The translations under genes and the position numbers were made by a program. The notes below the pieces were generated by a model. That model worked only from the letters and a program-made list of their open reading frames with translations. It was not told where the DNA came from and did no database searches. 64,000 nt of DNA from NCBI GenBank assembly GCA_033283165.1, contig JAWMQL010000004.1:434001-498000 (forward strand), read 5' to 3'. Source of the DNA: JAWMQL01 sp033283165 (GTDB taxonomy: Bacteria; Pseudomonadota; Gammaproteobacteria; Pseudomonadales; Halieaceae). Shown here piece by piece: positions 34,763 to 42,528 of the stretch. Position 1 is the stretch's first letter; the number at the start of each line of letters is the position of its first letter.

Positions 34763-36445
34763 ATGACCTCCTTCGATGAGCAATACGATTTCGTGATCGT
34801 CGGCAGCGGCGCCGGTTCGATGGTTGCTGCCCTGTACCTGCAACAGCGCGGCAAGCGTGTGTTGATCCTGGAGAAGACCGATCTGGTCGGCGGCAGCACC
34901 GCCCGCTCCGGTGGCATCATGTGGATTCCCGACAACCCCTTCATGGCCCGGGATGGCGTGAGCGACAGCTACGACAACGCCGCGCGCTACCTGGATGCTG
35001 TCTGCGGCGGCCAGGAGGACGCGCCAGCCGCCACGCCGGAACGGCGGCAGGTGTTTCTGACCGCGGCGCCGCGCATGATCGAGTTTCTTGTCAGCCAGGG
35101 TATCGAGCTTGACCGGTCCCGCTACTGGCCGGACTACTACGACGAACTGCCCGGTGGTTCGGCCCCGGGTCGCACGGTTTTTGCCCGGCCCTTCAATGTC
35201 AAAAAGCTGGGTCCCTGGCGCGACCGGCTGCGGCCCAGCTTCATCAGCCTGCCCGGTGACCTGCCGGCCAGTATCGAAGAGATGCGGCAGCTGTCCCTGT
35301 ACAGGCGTTCCTGGCGGGGACGCGGCATGATGCTCAAGGTGGTATTGCGCGGGCTGCTGGGCCGCCTGTTGGGGCGGCGCTACGTATCCGGTGGCGCGGC
35401 CCTGCAGGGCCGCATGCTGCAGGCGGTACTGCGGGCGGGCATCGATATCCGCGTCGAGTCGCCGGTGAAGGAACTGCTGTTCGAGAACGAGGCGGTAACC
35501 GGGGTGCTCACGGTCCGCGACGGCCAGCCCTGGCGGGTGGGTGCGCACCTGGGGGTGCTGGTCAACGCCGGCGGATTCGGGCGCAACCAGGCCATGCGCG
35601 AGCGCTACCAGCCCGGCACCTCGGCGGACTGGAGCCTGGCGTCCCCGGGGGATACCGGGGAGATGATCGAGGAAATGCTGCGCCATGGGGCGGCGCCGGC
35701 GCAGCTGGAGGAATTTGTCGGCTTCCAGGCCACAGTACCCCCGGGTTACGAGAATGAGGAATTCAAGCCGGGGATGCAGGGCATGACGGCCGCGCCCCAC
35801 GCGATCCTGGTGGACCGCAGCGGCGTTCGCTACATGAACGAGGGCGGCTCCTACATGGCCTACTGCAAGGGCATGCTGGAGCGGGACAGGGAGGTCCCGG
35901 CGGTGCCCAGCTGGGCGATTTTTGACAGCCAGCACATACGCAAGTACATGCTGGCGGGCACCATGCCGGGCAGTGAGAAACCGCAGGAGTGGTACGACTC
36001 CGGGTACCTGAAAAAAGCGGCGACGCTGGAGGACCTGGCCCGGCAGATCGAGGTGGACCCGGCGGTACTGGTGTCCACCGTGGCGCGCTTCAACGGCTTC
36101 GTGGCCAACAACCGGGACGAGGACTTCGGCCGCGGCGCGCGGGCCTACGACAACTGGCTCGGCGATCCCCTGCACCAGCCGTCCCAGACCCTGGGGACCA
36201 TCGAGGAGGCGCCTTTTTACGCCATGCCGGTAGTGCCCGGCGACGTGGGGACCTTTGGCGGGGTGTTGACCGACGAGCACGCCCGGGTGCTGCGCGAGGA
36301 CGGCTCGCCCATCCCCGGCCTGTACGCCACGGGCGTGTCGACCGGCTCGGTGATGGGACGGGTCTACCCCGGCGCGGGCTGCAGTATCGGTCCGGGGTTC
36401 ACCTGGGGCTACGTGGCGGCCCGGTTCGTCGCCGGCGAAGCCTAA
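34763..36445 (+). CDS. FAD-dependent dehydrogenase, 3-ketosteroid delta-1-dehydrogenase-like (copy 2)
   Basis: A 560-residue FAD_binding_2 flavoprotein. FVIVGSGAGSMVAAL lies at 10-24, RSGGIMWIPDNPF near 49-61, APFYAMPVVPGDVGTFGG near 480 and the C-terminal FAD segment RVYPGAGCSIGPGFTWGY near 530. These are features of the ketosteroid delta-1-dehydrogenase family. It is more similar to copy 3 at 38061 than to copy 1, including a TPERRQVFLTAAPRMIEFL-like helix. It is cotranscribed with the alkylsulfatase-like gene 3 bp upstream and ends just before a strong palindrome. Confidence 0.88.
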   Translation: MTSFDEQYDFVIVGSGAGSMVAALYLQQRGKRVLILEKTDLVGGSTARSGGIMWIPDNPFMARDGVSDSYDNAARYLDAVCGGQEDAPAATPERRQVFLTAAPRMIEFLVSQGIELDRSRYWPDYYDELPGGSAPGRTVFARPFNVKKLGPWRDRLRPSFISLPGDLPASIEEMRQLSLYRRSWRGRGMMLKVVLRGLLGRLLGRRYVSGGAALQGRMLQAVLRAGIDIRVESPVKELLFENEAVTGVLTVRDGQPWRVGAHLGVLVNAGGFGRNQAMRERYQPGTSADWSLASPGDTGEMIEEMLRHGAAPAQLEEFVGFQATVPPGYENEEFKPGMQGMTAAPHAILVDRSGVRYMNEGGSYMAYCKGMLERDREVPAVPSWAIFDSQHIRKYMLAGTMPGSEKPQEWYDSGYLKKAATLEDLARQIEVDPAVLVSTVARFNGFVANNRDEDFGRGARAYDNWLGDPLHQPSQTLGTIEEAPFYAMPVVPGDVGTFGGVLTDEHARVLREDGSPIPGLYATGVSTGSVMGRVYPGAGCSIGPGFTWGYVAARFVAGEA

Positions 36446-36456
36446 AGAGGGGATAT

Positions 36457-36510
36457 AAAAAGGGGACAGTTCACTTAATTCCTAAGAATTAAGTGAACTG
36501 TCCCCTTTTT
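36457..36510. terminator. Perfect 25 bp inverted repeat, REP-like, bidirectional terminator candidate
   Basis: Arms at 36457-36481 and 36486-36510 are exactly complementary around a 4-base loop (CTAA). The stem starts AAAAAGGGGACAG and ends CTGTCCCCTTTTT, giving a T-tract on both strands. It stands 11 bp after a plus-strand gene and 10 bp before the end of a minus-strand gene, the ideal place for a two-way terminator. The core GGGGACAGTTCACTTAATTC is nearly identical to the hairpin at 47482-47542. Confidence 0.8.
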
Positions 36511-36520
36511 AAGTGGCGCT

Positions 36521-37996
36521 TCAGGCCTGGGGCACGCCCACGGCGATGGCCTTGAGATCCAGGAATTCCTCGATGCCCTCGCGGCCCCATTCGCGTCCCA
36601 TGCCGCTGCCCTTGAAACCGCCGAAGGGCAGGTCGCCGGTGATGCTCATGCCGTCATTGACACTGATCGACCCGGCGCGGACACCCCGGGCCACGCGCAT
36701 GGCACGCTCCGGGTCGCCTGAGGTGACCGCGCCGCCAAGGGCGTAGGTGCTGTCGTTGGCGATGCGGATGGCGTCCTCGTCGTCCTCGAAGGGAATCACC
36801 ACCAGCACCGGGCCGAAGATTTCTTCCTGCGCAATGCGCATATCGTTGGTCACGTCCACGAAGCAGGTGGGCTCGATAAAGAAGCCGTCGCCTTTCTCAG
36901 GGCAGGTCTTGCCGCCGGCGAGCAGGCGCGCGCCTTCCTGCTGGCCCAGTTCGATGTAGCTCATGACCCGGTCCATCTGGCGTTTGGAGATTACCGGTCC
37001 CATGACGTTCTCCGGGTCGTCGTAATCTCCCCAGCGGCTGGCGATCCCGCCGTAGGACATCTCCAGAGCCTGCACCGCTTCCTCGTAGCGGCTCCGGGGC
37101 ACCAGCAGGCGGGTGGGCATGGCGCAACCCTGGCCGGCGTGGAAGATGGCCATGGACATCATGACCTTGATCGCGAAGTCCGGCGCGTCATCCAGGATGA
37201 TCTTGGCGGACTTGCCGCCCAGTTCCAGGAAAATCCGCTTCAGGGTGGCGGCACCCTGCGCCATGATGTGCTTGCCCACCGCGGTGGAGCCGGTGAAGGA
37301 AATCACGTCCACCCGGGGGTCCTGGACCAGCATCTCGCCGGCCATGGCCGGATCCGCGGAGGTCACGACATTGAACACGCCCGGCGGGAATCCGGCCTCC
37401 TGGGCCAACTCGCCCATCACCGAACCCATCAGGGGCGTATCGGGGGCGGGCTTCAGTACCACGGTGCAGCCGGCCAGGAGGGCGGCGATGACCTTGCCGA
37501 CGTTGACGTACAGGGGCACGTTCCAGGGTGTGATGGCGCCCACCACCCCAAGGGGTTCGTGCAGGACCAGGCGATCACTGACGCCGATGCTGTCCTCTCG
37601 CCGGCCACGGTCTTCCTGCCATTGAATCTCATCGAAGCAATTCACCAGGTCGTCGCCGCCGTTCAGCGCGAAGTCCACGTGGGCCCGGCAGGCCGCACCG
37701 ACGGCAGCGCCCGCTTCAATGCGCGCGATCTCCATCAGGCGATCACGGTTGTCGCGCAGCAGGGCCATGTAGTTGGCGACCAGTTCCCGGCGTCGGGCGT
37801 GCTGCTGTGACCAGTCCGTCTGGTCGAAGGCGGCGCGGGCCGCGGCGATGGCCTCTTCGACATCCGCCGCGGAGGCATCCGCCGCCTGGCCGGCCACAGC
37901 GGCCGTCCACGGGCAGATGTTGTCGTAGGTCTTGCCGCCCTCGGCGCTGCGCAGAACGCCGTTGATGTAGAGCTGGGCTTCCGGTAATTCCTTCAT
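36521..37996 (-). CDS. Aldehyde dehydrogenase
   Basis: A 491-residue NAD(P)-dependent aldehyde dehydrogenase of the class 1/2-like fold. It has the NAD-binding ITPWNVPLY (about 155), VISFTGSTAVGKH (about 230), catalytic Glu in LELGGKSAKI (about 256) and catalytic Cys in GQGCAMPTRL (about 290). It probably oxidises a side-chain or ring-derived aldehyde to the acid that is then CoA-activated. It is the last of four minus-strand genes (double barrel, SDR, KstD-like, ALDH), 64 bp after the flavoprotein. Confidence 0.93.
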   Translation of the reverse strand: MKELPEAQLYINGVLRSAEGGKTYDNICPWTAAVAGQAADASAADVEEAIAAARAAFDQTDWSQQHARRRELVANYMALLRDNRDRLMEIARIEAGAAVGAACRAHVDFALNGGDDLVNCFDEIQWQEDRGRREDSIGVSDRLVLHEPLGVVGAITPWNVPLYVNVGKVIAALLAGCTVVLKPAPDTPLMGSVMGELAQEAGFPPGVFNVVTSADPAMAGEMLVQDPRVDVISFTGSTAVGKHIMAQGAATLKRIFLELGGKSAKIILDDAPDFAIKVMMSMAIFHAGQGCAMPTRLLVPRSRYEEAVQALEMSYGGIASRWGDYDDPENVMGPVISKRQMDRVMSYIELGQQEGARLLAGGKTCPEKGDGFFIEPTCFVDVTNDMRIAQEEIFGPVLVVIPFEDDEDAIRIANDSTYALGGAVTSGDPERAMRVARGVRAGSISVNDGMSITGDLPFGGFKGSGMGREWGREGIEEFLDLKAIAVGVPQA

Positions 37997-38060
37997 CGCG
38001 TGATCCTCATGTATTTTTCATCGCCGGGCTGCCAGTCCGGCCTGGTTGTCTCGATAGGTA

Positions 38061-39716
38061 TCAGTTATTGTCGGCCGCATGGCGGGCGGCCACGTAACCC
38101 CAGGTGAACGAAGGGCCGATGCTGGCCCCGGCGCCGGGGCAGCCGCGGCCCATGACCGAGGCGGTCGAGGTCCCGGTGGCGTACAGGCCGCGGATGACCG
38201 AACCGTCTTCCCGCAAGACCCGGGCGTGCTCGTCGGTCACCACGCCGCCGAAGGTGCTGACATCCCCGGGATACACCTGCATGGCGTAAAACGGACCCTG
38301 CTCGATGGGCCCCAGGGTCGGGGAGGGCTGGTGCAGGGCATCGCCCAGCCAGTTGTGATAGATATGGTCCCCGCGCCGGAAATCCTCATCCTGACCCTGG
38401 CGCACGAGTTCGTTGAACCGCAGCACCGATGCGCTGAGGGTCGCCGGGTCGATGTCGCAGGCCTGGGCCAGTGCTTCGATGGTGTCGCCCTGGCGCAAGA
38501 ACCCCTGTTCGAACCAGACCGCCGGTTTTTTGCTGCCGCGCATGTTGCCCGCCAGGGGATAGGTCGCCAGGTAGCGGCTGTCCAGGATCAGCCAGCTCGG
38601 GGATGCCGGCACCTGTTGGTCCCGCGCCAGTATCCCTTTGCTGATATTTGCATAGGAGTCGGTCTCGCACATATAGCGCTGCCCGGTCTGGTCCACCAGT
38701 ATGCTGTGCGGTTTGGCCAGGTCGCCGTGCACCACGGCCGGTTCACCATCCGGCGCATCCGGAGGCAAGGCCATGGGATTGCCGACACGTTCCTCCATCT
38801 GGGCAACGGCAGCGCCCACCCGCATGGCCTCCTCGATCATTTCACCGGTATCGCCGGGTGCGGTTTTGGTCCAGGCCGAGGAGGCGCCGGGAATGTACTG
38901 GTCCAGCATGCGTTGGTTGCGCGAAAAACCGCCCGCGTTGAGGAGCACGCCGTGGCGCGCGCCGATCATTTTCTCGTTACCGTCCAGAATGACTTTCACG
39001 CCGGTAACGTCGCCGTCCTCGACCAGCAGTGCTTTCACGCCGGCCTCGATCCGGATGTCGGTACCGGCTTCCAGGGCGGCGTGCAACATCTGCGCCTGCA
39101 GGGCCTGGCCCGCGGTGACCAGGTGCTTGCCCCGCAGCCGGGTGCCCAGGGTGCGGCCGATGATCCGGAGCAGGGTTTTCATACTGCCCCACGAGCGTTT
39201 CATGTCGGGTAGCTGCATGGCTTCTTCCAGATAAGCCGGCAGCGGCAGGAAGCCGGGCCGCAGGCGATCTTTCCACTCCCCCAGCCGGTTGAGGTCGAAC
39301 AGCTCCGATACCACCGTGCGGCCGGCCTGCGACTCGCCGGGAGCGGCGACATAGTCCGGCCAGGAGGGGACCCGACGCAACTGGATGCCGTGCTCCACCA
39401 GGAAATCGATCATCTGGCGGGCCTGTTCCACGTACACGCGGCGGCGTCCGGGAGTGGCCCCCGGGGTATCGGCGTGATCGCCCACGACGGCGTCGAGGTA
39501 GGTAATGGCCTGCTCCGGACTGTCCTCGATGCCGGCCTCGGCCATGAATCGGTTGGCGGGAATCCACATGACACCGCCGGATATGGCTGTGGTGCCGCCC
39601 ACGAGATCAGTTTTTTCCAGCACCAGCACGCTCTTGCCGGCGCTCCGCAGCACCAGCGCGGCACAGAAAGCCCCGCCGCCGCTGCCGACCACCACGAAAT
39701 CGAAAGTTTCATCCAT
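38061..39716 (-). CDS. FAD-dependent dehydrogenase, 3-ketosteroid delta-1-dehydrogenase-like (copy 3)
   Basis: A 551-residue FAD_binding_2 flavoprotein with FVVVGSGGGAFCAAL at 6-20, AISGGVMWIPANRF near 46-59, GPFYAMQVYPGDVSTFGG near 474 and RGCPGAGASIGPSFTWGY near 523; the usual tyrosine before PGAG is Cys here. It is about as long as copy 2 and shares its internal layout. The three KstD-like enzymes in one cluster may act at different rings or oxidation states. It starts 17 bp after the SDR stop and is third in a minus-strand operon. Confidence 0.88.
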   Translation of the reverse strand: MDETFDFVVVGSGGGAFCAALVLRSAGKSVLVLEKTDLVGGTTAISGGVMWIPANRFMAEAGIEDSPEQAITYLDAVVGDHADTPGATPGRRRVYVEQARQMIDFLVEHGIQLRRVPSWPDYVAAPGESQAGRTVVSELFDLNRLGEWKDRLRPGFLPLPAYLEEAMQLPDMKRSWGSMKTLLRIIGRTLGTRLRGKHLVTAGQALQAQMLHAALEAGTDIRIEAGVKALLVEDGDVTGVKVILDGNEKMIGARHGVLLNAGGFSRNQRMLDQYIPGASSAWTKTAPGDTGEMIEEAMRVGAAVAQMEERVGNPMALPPDAPDGEPAVVHGDLAKPHSILVDQTGQRYMCETDSYANISKGILARDQQVPASPSWLILDSRYLATYPLAGNMRGSKKPAVWFEQGFLRQGDTIEALAQACDIDPATLSASVLRFNELVRQGQDEDFRRGDHIYHNWLGDALHQPSPTLGPIEQGPFYAMQVYPGDVSTFGGVVTDEHARVLREDGSVIRGLYATGTSTASVMGRGCPGAGASIGPSFTWGYVAARHAADNN

Positions 39717-39733
39717 CCGCTGGCTGCTCCGGA

Positions 39734-40471
39734 TCAGTCCGCTTTGCGGGCTTTAAGGCTGATGTGCTCGATCTGCAGATCGGGTGGCAGGTCGATCAGG
39801 GTCTGGAACAGCTGGACCACGGAAGTGAACTGGGACAGGGGCTTTTCGATCAGGTTGATGCCTTTTGCGGTCGCCGCCTCGTGGAAGGCCATGGCGGCCT
39901 GGGGATCTACATCCCAGGACTTGCCCTCCTCGTACATGGACCCGGCGCGCACGTTGGACACGCGAATACCCTCCGGCTCCAGCTCCTGGAACAGGCTCTT
40001 CGACAGGCGCTCCACCCCGGCCTTGGTGCTCTGGTAGACCGACAGGTGGGGGAAGGGCATGTCCACCGACTCGCTGGTGACATTGATAATGTGTGCACCG
40101 GTACTCATCAGGGGGATCGCCGCGCGGGCGCAGAGCATGGGACCGGCCAGGTTGGTATGCACTGCGCCGAATATCTGCTCGTCGCTGGCATCGGCCAGCT
40201 TGAAGGGAAGGAAAATAGCGGCGTTGTTGATCAGGACATCCACCCGGCCGAATTGCTCGGCGATCGCCGCGAAGGCTCCGCGCACGGACTCCGGGGAGCC
40301 CACGTCACAGCCACGCGCCAGTGCCTGTTCCCCGAGCTCGGCGGCCACCGCTTCGACCTTGGACGCGGTGCGGCCCAGCAGCGCCACCCGGTGGCCGTCC
40401 GCCACGAACTGGCGGGCCAGGGCCCGGCCGAGACCGACCCCGGCGCCGGTGATGACGATTACCTTGGACAT
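39734..40471 (-). CDS. Short-chain dehydrogenase/reductase
   Basis: A 245-residue classical SDR: TGAGVGLG (about 8-15), NNAAIFLP (about 86), Ser in INVTSESVD (about 137) and Tyr-x3-Lys in YQSTKAGVE (about 151). The C-terminal part lacks the usual PxDGG end and carries instead a helical stretch, as in some SDRs that bind bulky acyl groups. It lies between the double-barrel protein and the KstD-like flavoprotein. A GGAGAGCACC site precedes its ATG. Substrate unknown. Confidence 0.87.
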   Translation of the reverse strand: MSKVIVITGAGVGLGRALARQFVADGHRVALLGRTASKVEAVAAELGEQALARGCDVGSPESVRGAFAAIAEQFGRVDVLINNAAIFLPFKLADASDEQIFGAVHTNLAGPMLCARAAIPLMSTGAHIINVTSESVDMPFPHLSVYQSTKAGVERLSKSLFQELEPEGIRVSNVRAGSMYEEGKSWDVDPQAAMAFHEAATAKGINLIEKPLSQFTSVVQLFQTLIDLPPDLQIEHISLKARKAD

Positions 40472-40524
40472 GGTGCTCTCCTTAATAGTGTGAATCTCTT
40501 GAAGATCGGGTTACGCCGTTATGG

Positions 40525-41289
40525 TCAGGATTTGTCGGGGTAGACCGAGAGGTCGCCTGCGTAGGCAATGCCGCCCGGCCAGAAGCGGTCGCCGCTGATC
40601 TTGTCGAAATAGTGCACAGTACGCGCGAAGGAGCCGGAGGTCGAGCGGGGCTCCATGGCGATACCGCTGGGGCTGACCCCGCGGGCGCGGGCGCTGAAAT
40701 CGCGAATGGTGAACAGCAGGTCGTCGGTCTGGTTACCGCAGAGGATCAACTGGTCCCCCGGGCAGTAATGCCGTGGCTCGATCTGGACGGCAGACAGTTC
40801 GCCCCGCTTCATGGCCACGTGCCCGGGCACGTTGGTCACCTCGACACTGTGCACCTCGTCGTACCATTGCTGGTACTCCTCGAAGCGCCCGGCGACGTAA
40901 TTGCCGAGGATAATGCTGACCCCGGAAAAAGGCTGGTCCTGCTGCCAGTTCGGGCTGCCCTTCCAGTCGGAGTACATGCGATAGCTGTACAGGCGCTCGG
41001 TATCGTCATAGGTGATCAGGCCGTTATCCCGGGCCGCGGCGATCAGGGGCCCCAGCGCGGGGAGGTCGATTTCCGGTGCCGGCAGATCGAAGTCGTAAAT
41101 TGTGAGGAAGCGCCAGGGCTGGGCAATGTCCGGCATGATCTGTGCCTCAGACACCTCGTAGCGCTCGGTGCCGAGGAAGCCCCGCAGGCGGGCCAGGTCG
41201 GACTGGTGGGGACCCTCGTACCAGGCGGCATACTCGGACTCGCGACCGGCGGTTGCATTGTGCAGGTGAATGGTTGTGTAGAGCGCCAT
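40525..41289 (-). CDS. Tandem dimeric alpha/beta-barrel protein (EthD-like repeat)
   Basis: A 254-residue protein made of two ferredoxin-like alpha/beta domains. Domain 1 carries ESEYAAWYEGPHQSDLARLRG (split here as EYAAWYEGPH and LARLRGFLG) near 20-45, and domain 2 carries FEEYQQWYDEVHSVEVTNVP near 145-164. Each has the WYxxxH pattern seen in the single-domain protein at 15302. The start at 41289 is supported by GGAGCCTGGTT; a longer frame to 41406 would run through the operator and the divergent ferredoxin gene. It leads the minus-strand operon under motif 1 copy e. The function is unknown; isomerase-like or oxygenase-accessory roles occur in the family. Confidence 0.8.
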   Translation of the reverse strand: MALYTTIHLHNATAGRESEYAAWYEGPHQSDLARLRGFLGTERYEVSEAQIMPDIAQPWRFLTIYDFDLPAPEIDLPALGPLIAAARDNGLITYDDTERLYSYRMYSDWKGSPNWQQDQPFSGVSIILGNYVAGRFEEYQQWYDEVHSVEVTNVPGHVAMKRGELSAVQIEPRHYCPGDQLILCGNQTDDLLFTIRDFSARARGVSPSGIAMEPRSTSGSFARTVHYFDKISGDRFWPGGIAYAGDLSVYPDKS

Positions 41290-41306
41290 AACCAGGCTCC
41301 GTTTAA

Positions 41307-41335
41307 TTGCTAATGAACACCATTGATGTATAATA
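41307..41335. promoter_or_regulatory. Promoter with operator-like site, motif 1 copy e
   Basis: On the plus strand TTGCTA (41307-41312), a 16 bp spacer and TATAAT (41329-41334) form a good promoter for the ferredoxin operon. The operator-like site fills the spacer; its minus strand reads ATACATCAATGGTGTTCATT. In the other direction TATTAT abuts the site 21 nt before the ATG of the tandem-barrel gene, so one site may govern both operons. Confidence 0.7.
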
Positions 41336-41341
41336 GCGCAA

Positions 41342-41360
41342 CTGGCCAGCGCTTGGCCAG
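41342..41360 (+). other. Hairpin at the 5' end of the ferredoxin transcript
   Basis: CTGGCCA (41342-41348) and TGGCCAG (41354-41360) form a perfect 7 bp stem with a 5-base loop. It begins about 8 bases after the -10 box, so it would lie at the extreme 5' end of the mRNA. It may stabilise the message or hold an additional regulator site; both are inference. Confidence 0.5.
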
Positions 41361-41386
41361 CGGCATAGAAGTAGACGGAGCACGCC

Positions 41387-41587
41387 ATGAAAATCCGCAT
41401 AGACAAATCGGCCTGCGTAGGGAATGCGCGCTGTTGGGCAGTGTCTGAAGTCCTGTTCCCGCTGGACGCGGACGGCTATATTGCCGTAGAGGAGGTGGAA
41501 GTGCCAGAGGGCATGGAAGACCTCGCCAGGCGCGGCGCGCGGGCCTGTCCGGAGCGTGTGATCCAGATCGTGGAAGAGGGCGACTGA
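41387..41587 (+). CDS. P450-type [3Fe-4S] ferredoxin
   Basis: A 66-residue single-cluster ferredoxin. Cys10 and Cys16 (CVGNARC) and Cys54 followed by Pro match the Cys-x2-?-x2-Cys...Cys-Pro pattern of P450-partner ferredoxins, with Asn13 at the variable position that in ordinary 4Fe proteins is Cys. It is probably the donor for the P450 at 42529, with an SDR gene between them. It is the first gene of a seven-gene plus-strand operon. No reductase is seen. Confidence 0.88.
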   Translation: MKIRIDKSACVGNARCWAVSEVLFPLDADGYIAVEEVEVPEGMEDLARRGARACPERVIQIVEEGD

Positions 41588-41647
41588 GGCCCGCAGCCAC
41601 CGTCAGCTCTCCAAATCTAACCAAAATTTAATTTTCAGGGTTGTTTG

Positions 41648-42463
41648 ATGGATTTTCTCGGTTACCAGAATAAACGTGTGGTCGTCAGTGGCTGTTTTTC
41701 CGGCATGGGTGAAGCTACCGCCCGCCTGTTGCTCGACCTGGGTGCGGAAGTGCACGGCTTCGATTTCAAGGAGTCGTCCCTGGACCTCGCCTCCTTCACC
41801 AATGTGGATCTTCGCGACCCGGAGTCCATCGACACCGCGGTTGCCGGTCTCGGCGGCCGGGTGGACGCATTGTTCAACTGCGCCGGACTGCCCCAGACCG
41901 CACCGTCGATGGATGTCATGAAGGTCAACTTCATCGGCACCAAGTACCTGACCGAACAGCTTGTACCCCTGATGTCCGAGGGTGGGGCTATTGCCAGTAT
42001 CTCCTCCACCGGTGGCATGGGCTGGAGCCGCCGGATTCCGCAGCTGCTGGAGATCGCGCAGCTGGGTGACTACGCCGCGACGCTGAAGTGGTGCGAGGAC
42101 AATCCCGAGACGGTGGCCGAGGGTTACTCCCTGTCCAAGGAAGCCATCATCGTGTGGACCATGTTGTCGGCCTGTGAACTGATCCAGCGCGGCGTGCGCA
42201 GCAACTGCACCCTGCCGTCGCCCACCCAGACCCCCATGATGGATCACTTCGAATCCGCCACCCCGGCCGTGGTGCTGGACACTTTCAGCAAGCCCATCGG
42301 CCGGCGCGCCACGCCCGAGGAACAGGCAAGCGCCCTGATCTGTCTCAACAGCGACGGCGCGCGTTTTGTCAACGGTGTGGTGTTGCCCGTCGACGGCGGC
42401 TTTATGGGCGGTGTGACCACCGGCCAGATCGACCTGTCAGCGCTGGCGGCCGCCCGGGGATGA
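41648..42463 (+). CDS. SDR, 3-alpha-hydroxysteroid dehydrogenase-like
   Basis: A 271-residue SDR related to the 3-alpha-HSD/coniferyl-alcohol dehydrogenase branch. The cofactor motif is altered to SGCFSGMG (about 14-21), NCAGLPQ stands at the usual NNAG site (about 77), the active Ser is in SISSTGG, and Tyr-x3-Lys is in YSLSKEAII after a long insertion (about 130-155). The THR-like C-terminal part with PSPTQTPM matches that branch. ATG 41648 is chosen over an adjacent TTG. It lies between a ferredoxin and a P450, so oxidation of a ring hydroxyl is a reasonable guess. Confidence 0.86.
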   Translation: MDFLGYQNKRVVVSGCFSGMGEATARLLLDLGAEVHGFDFKESSLDLASFTNVDLRDPESIDTAVAGLGGRVDALFNCAGLPQTAPSMDVMKVNFIGTKYLTEQLVPLMSEGGAIASISSTGGMGWSRRIPQLLEIAQLGDYAATLKWCEDNPETVAEGYSLSKEAIIVWTMLSACELIQRGVRSNCTLPSPTQTPMMDHFESATPAVVLDTFSKPIGRRATPEEQASALICLNSDGARFVNGVVLPVDGGFMGGVTTGQIDLSALAAARG

Positions 42464-42528
42464 CGAGAATCCGGATGCACACCAGCGAGCCCGCAAGAAA
42501 CAGTTTCAATTTCTAAGGAAGTATCACG

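Noticed and set aside
41290..41406. Longer N-terminus for the tandem-barrel protein
   Set aside because: It would translate through the operator and divergent promoter. The start at 41289 has a good ribosome site and begins at the first domain strand.
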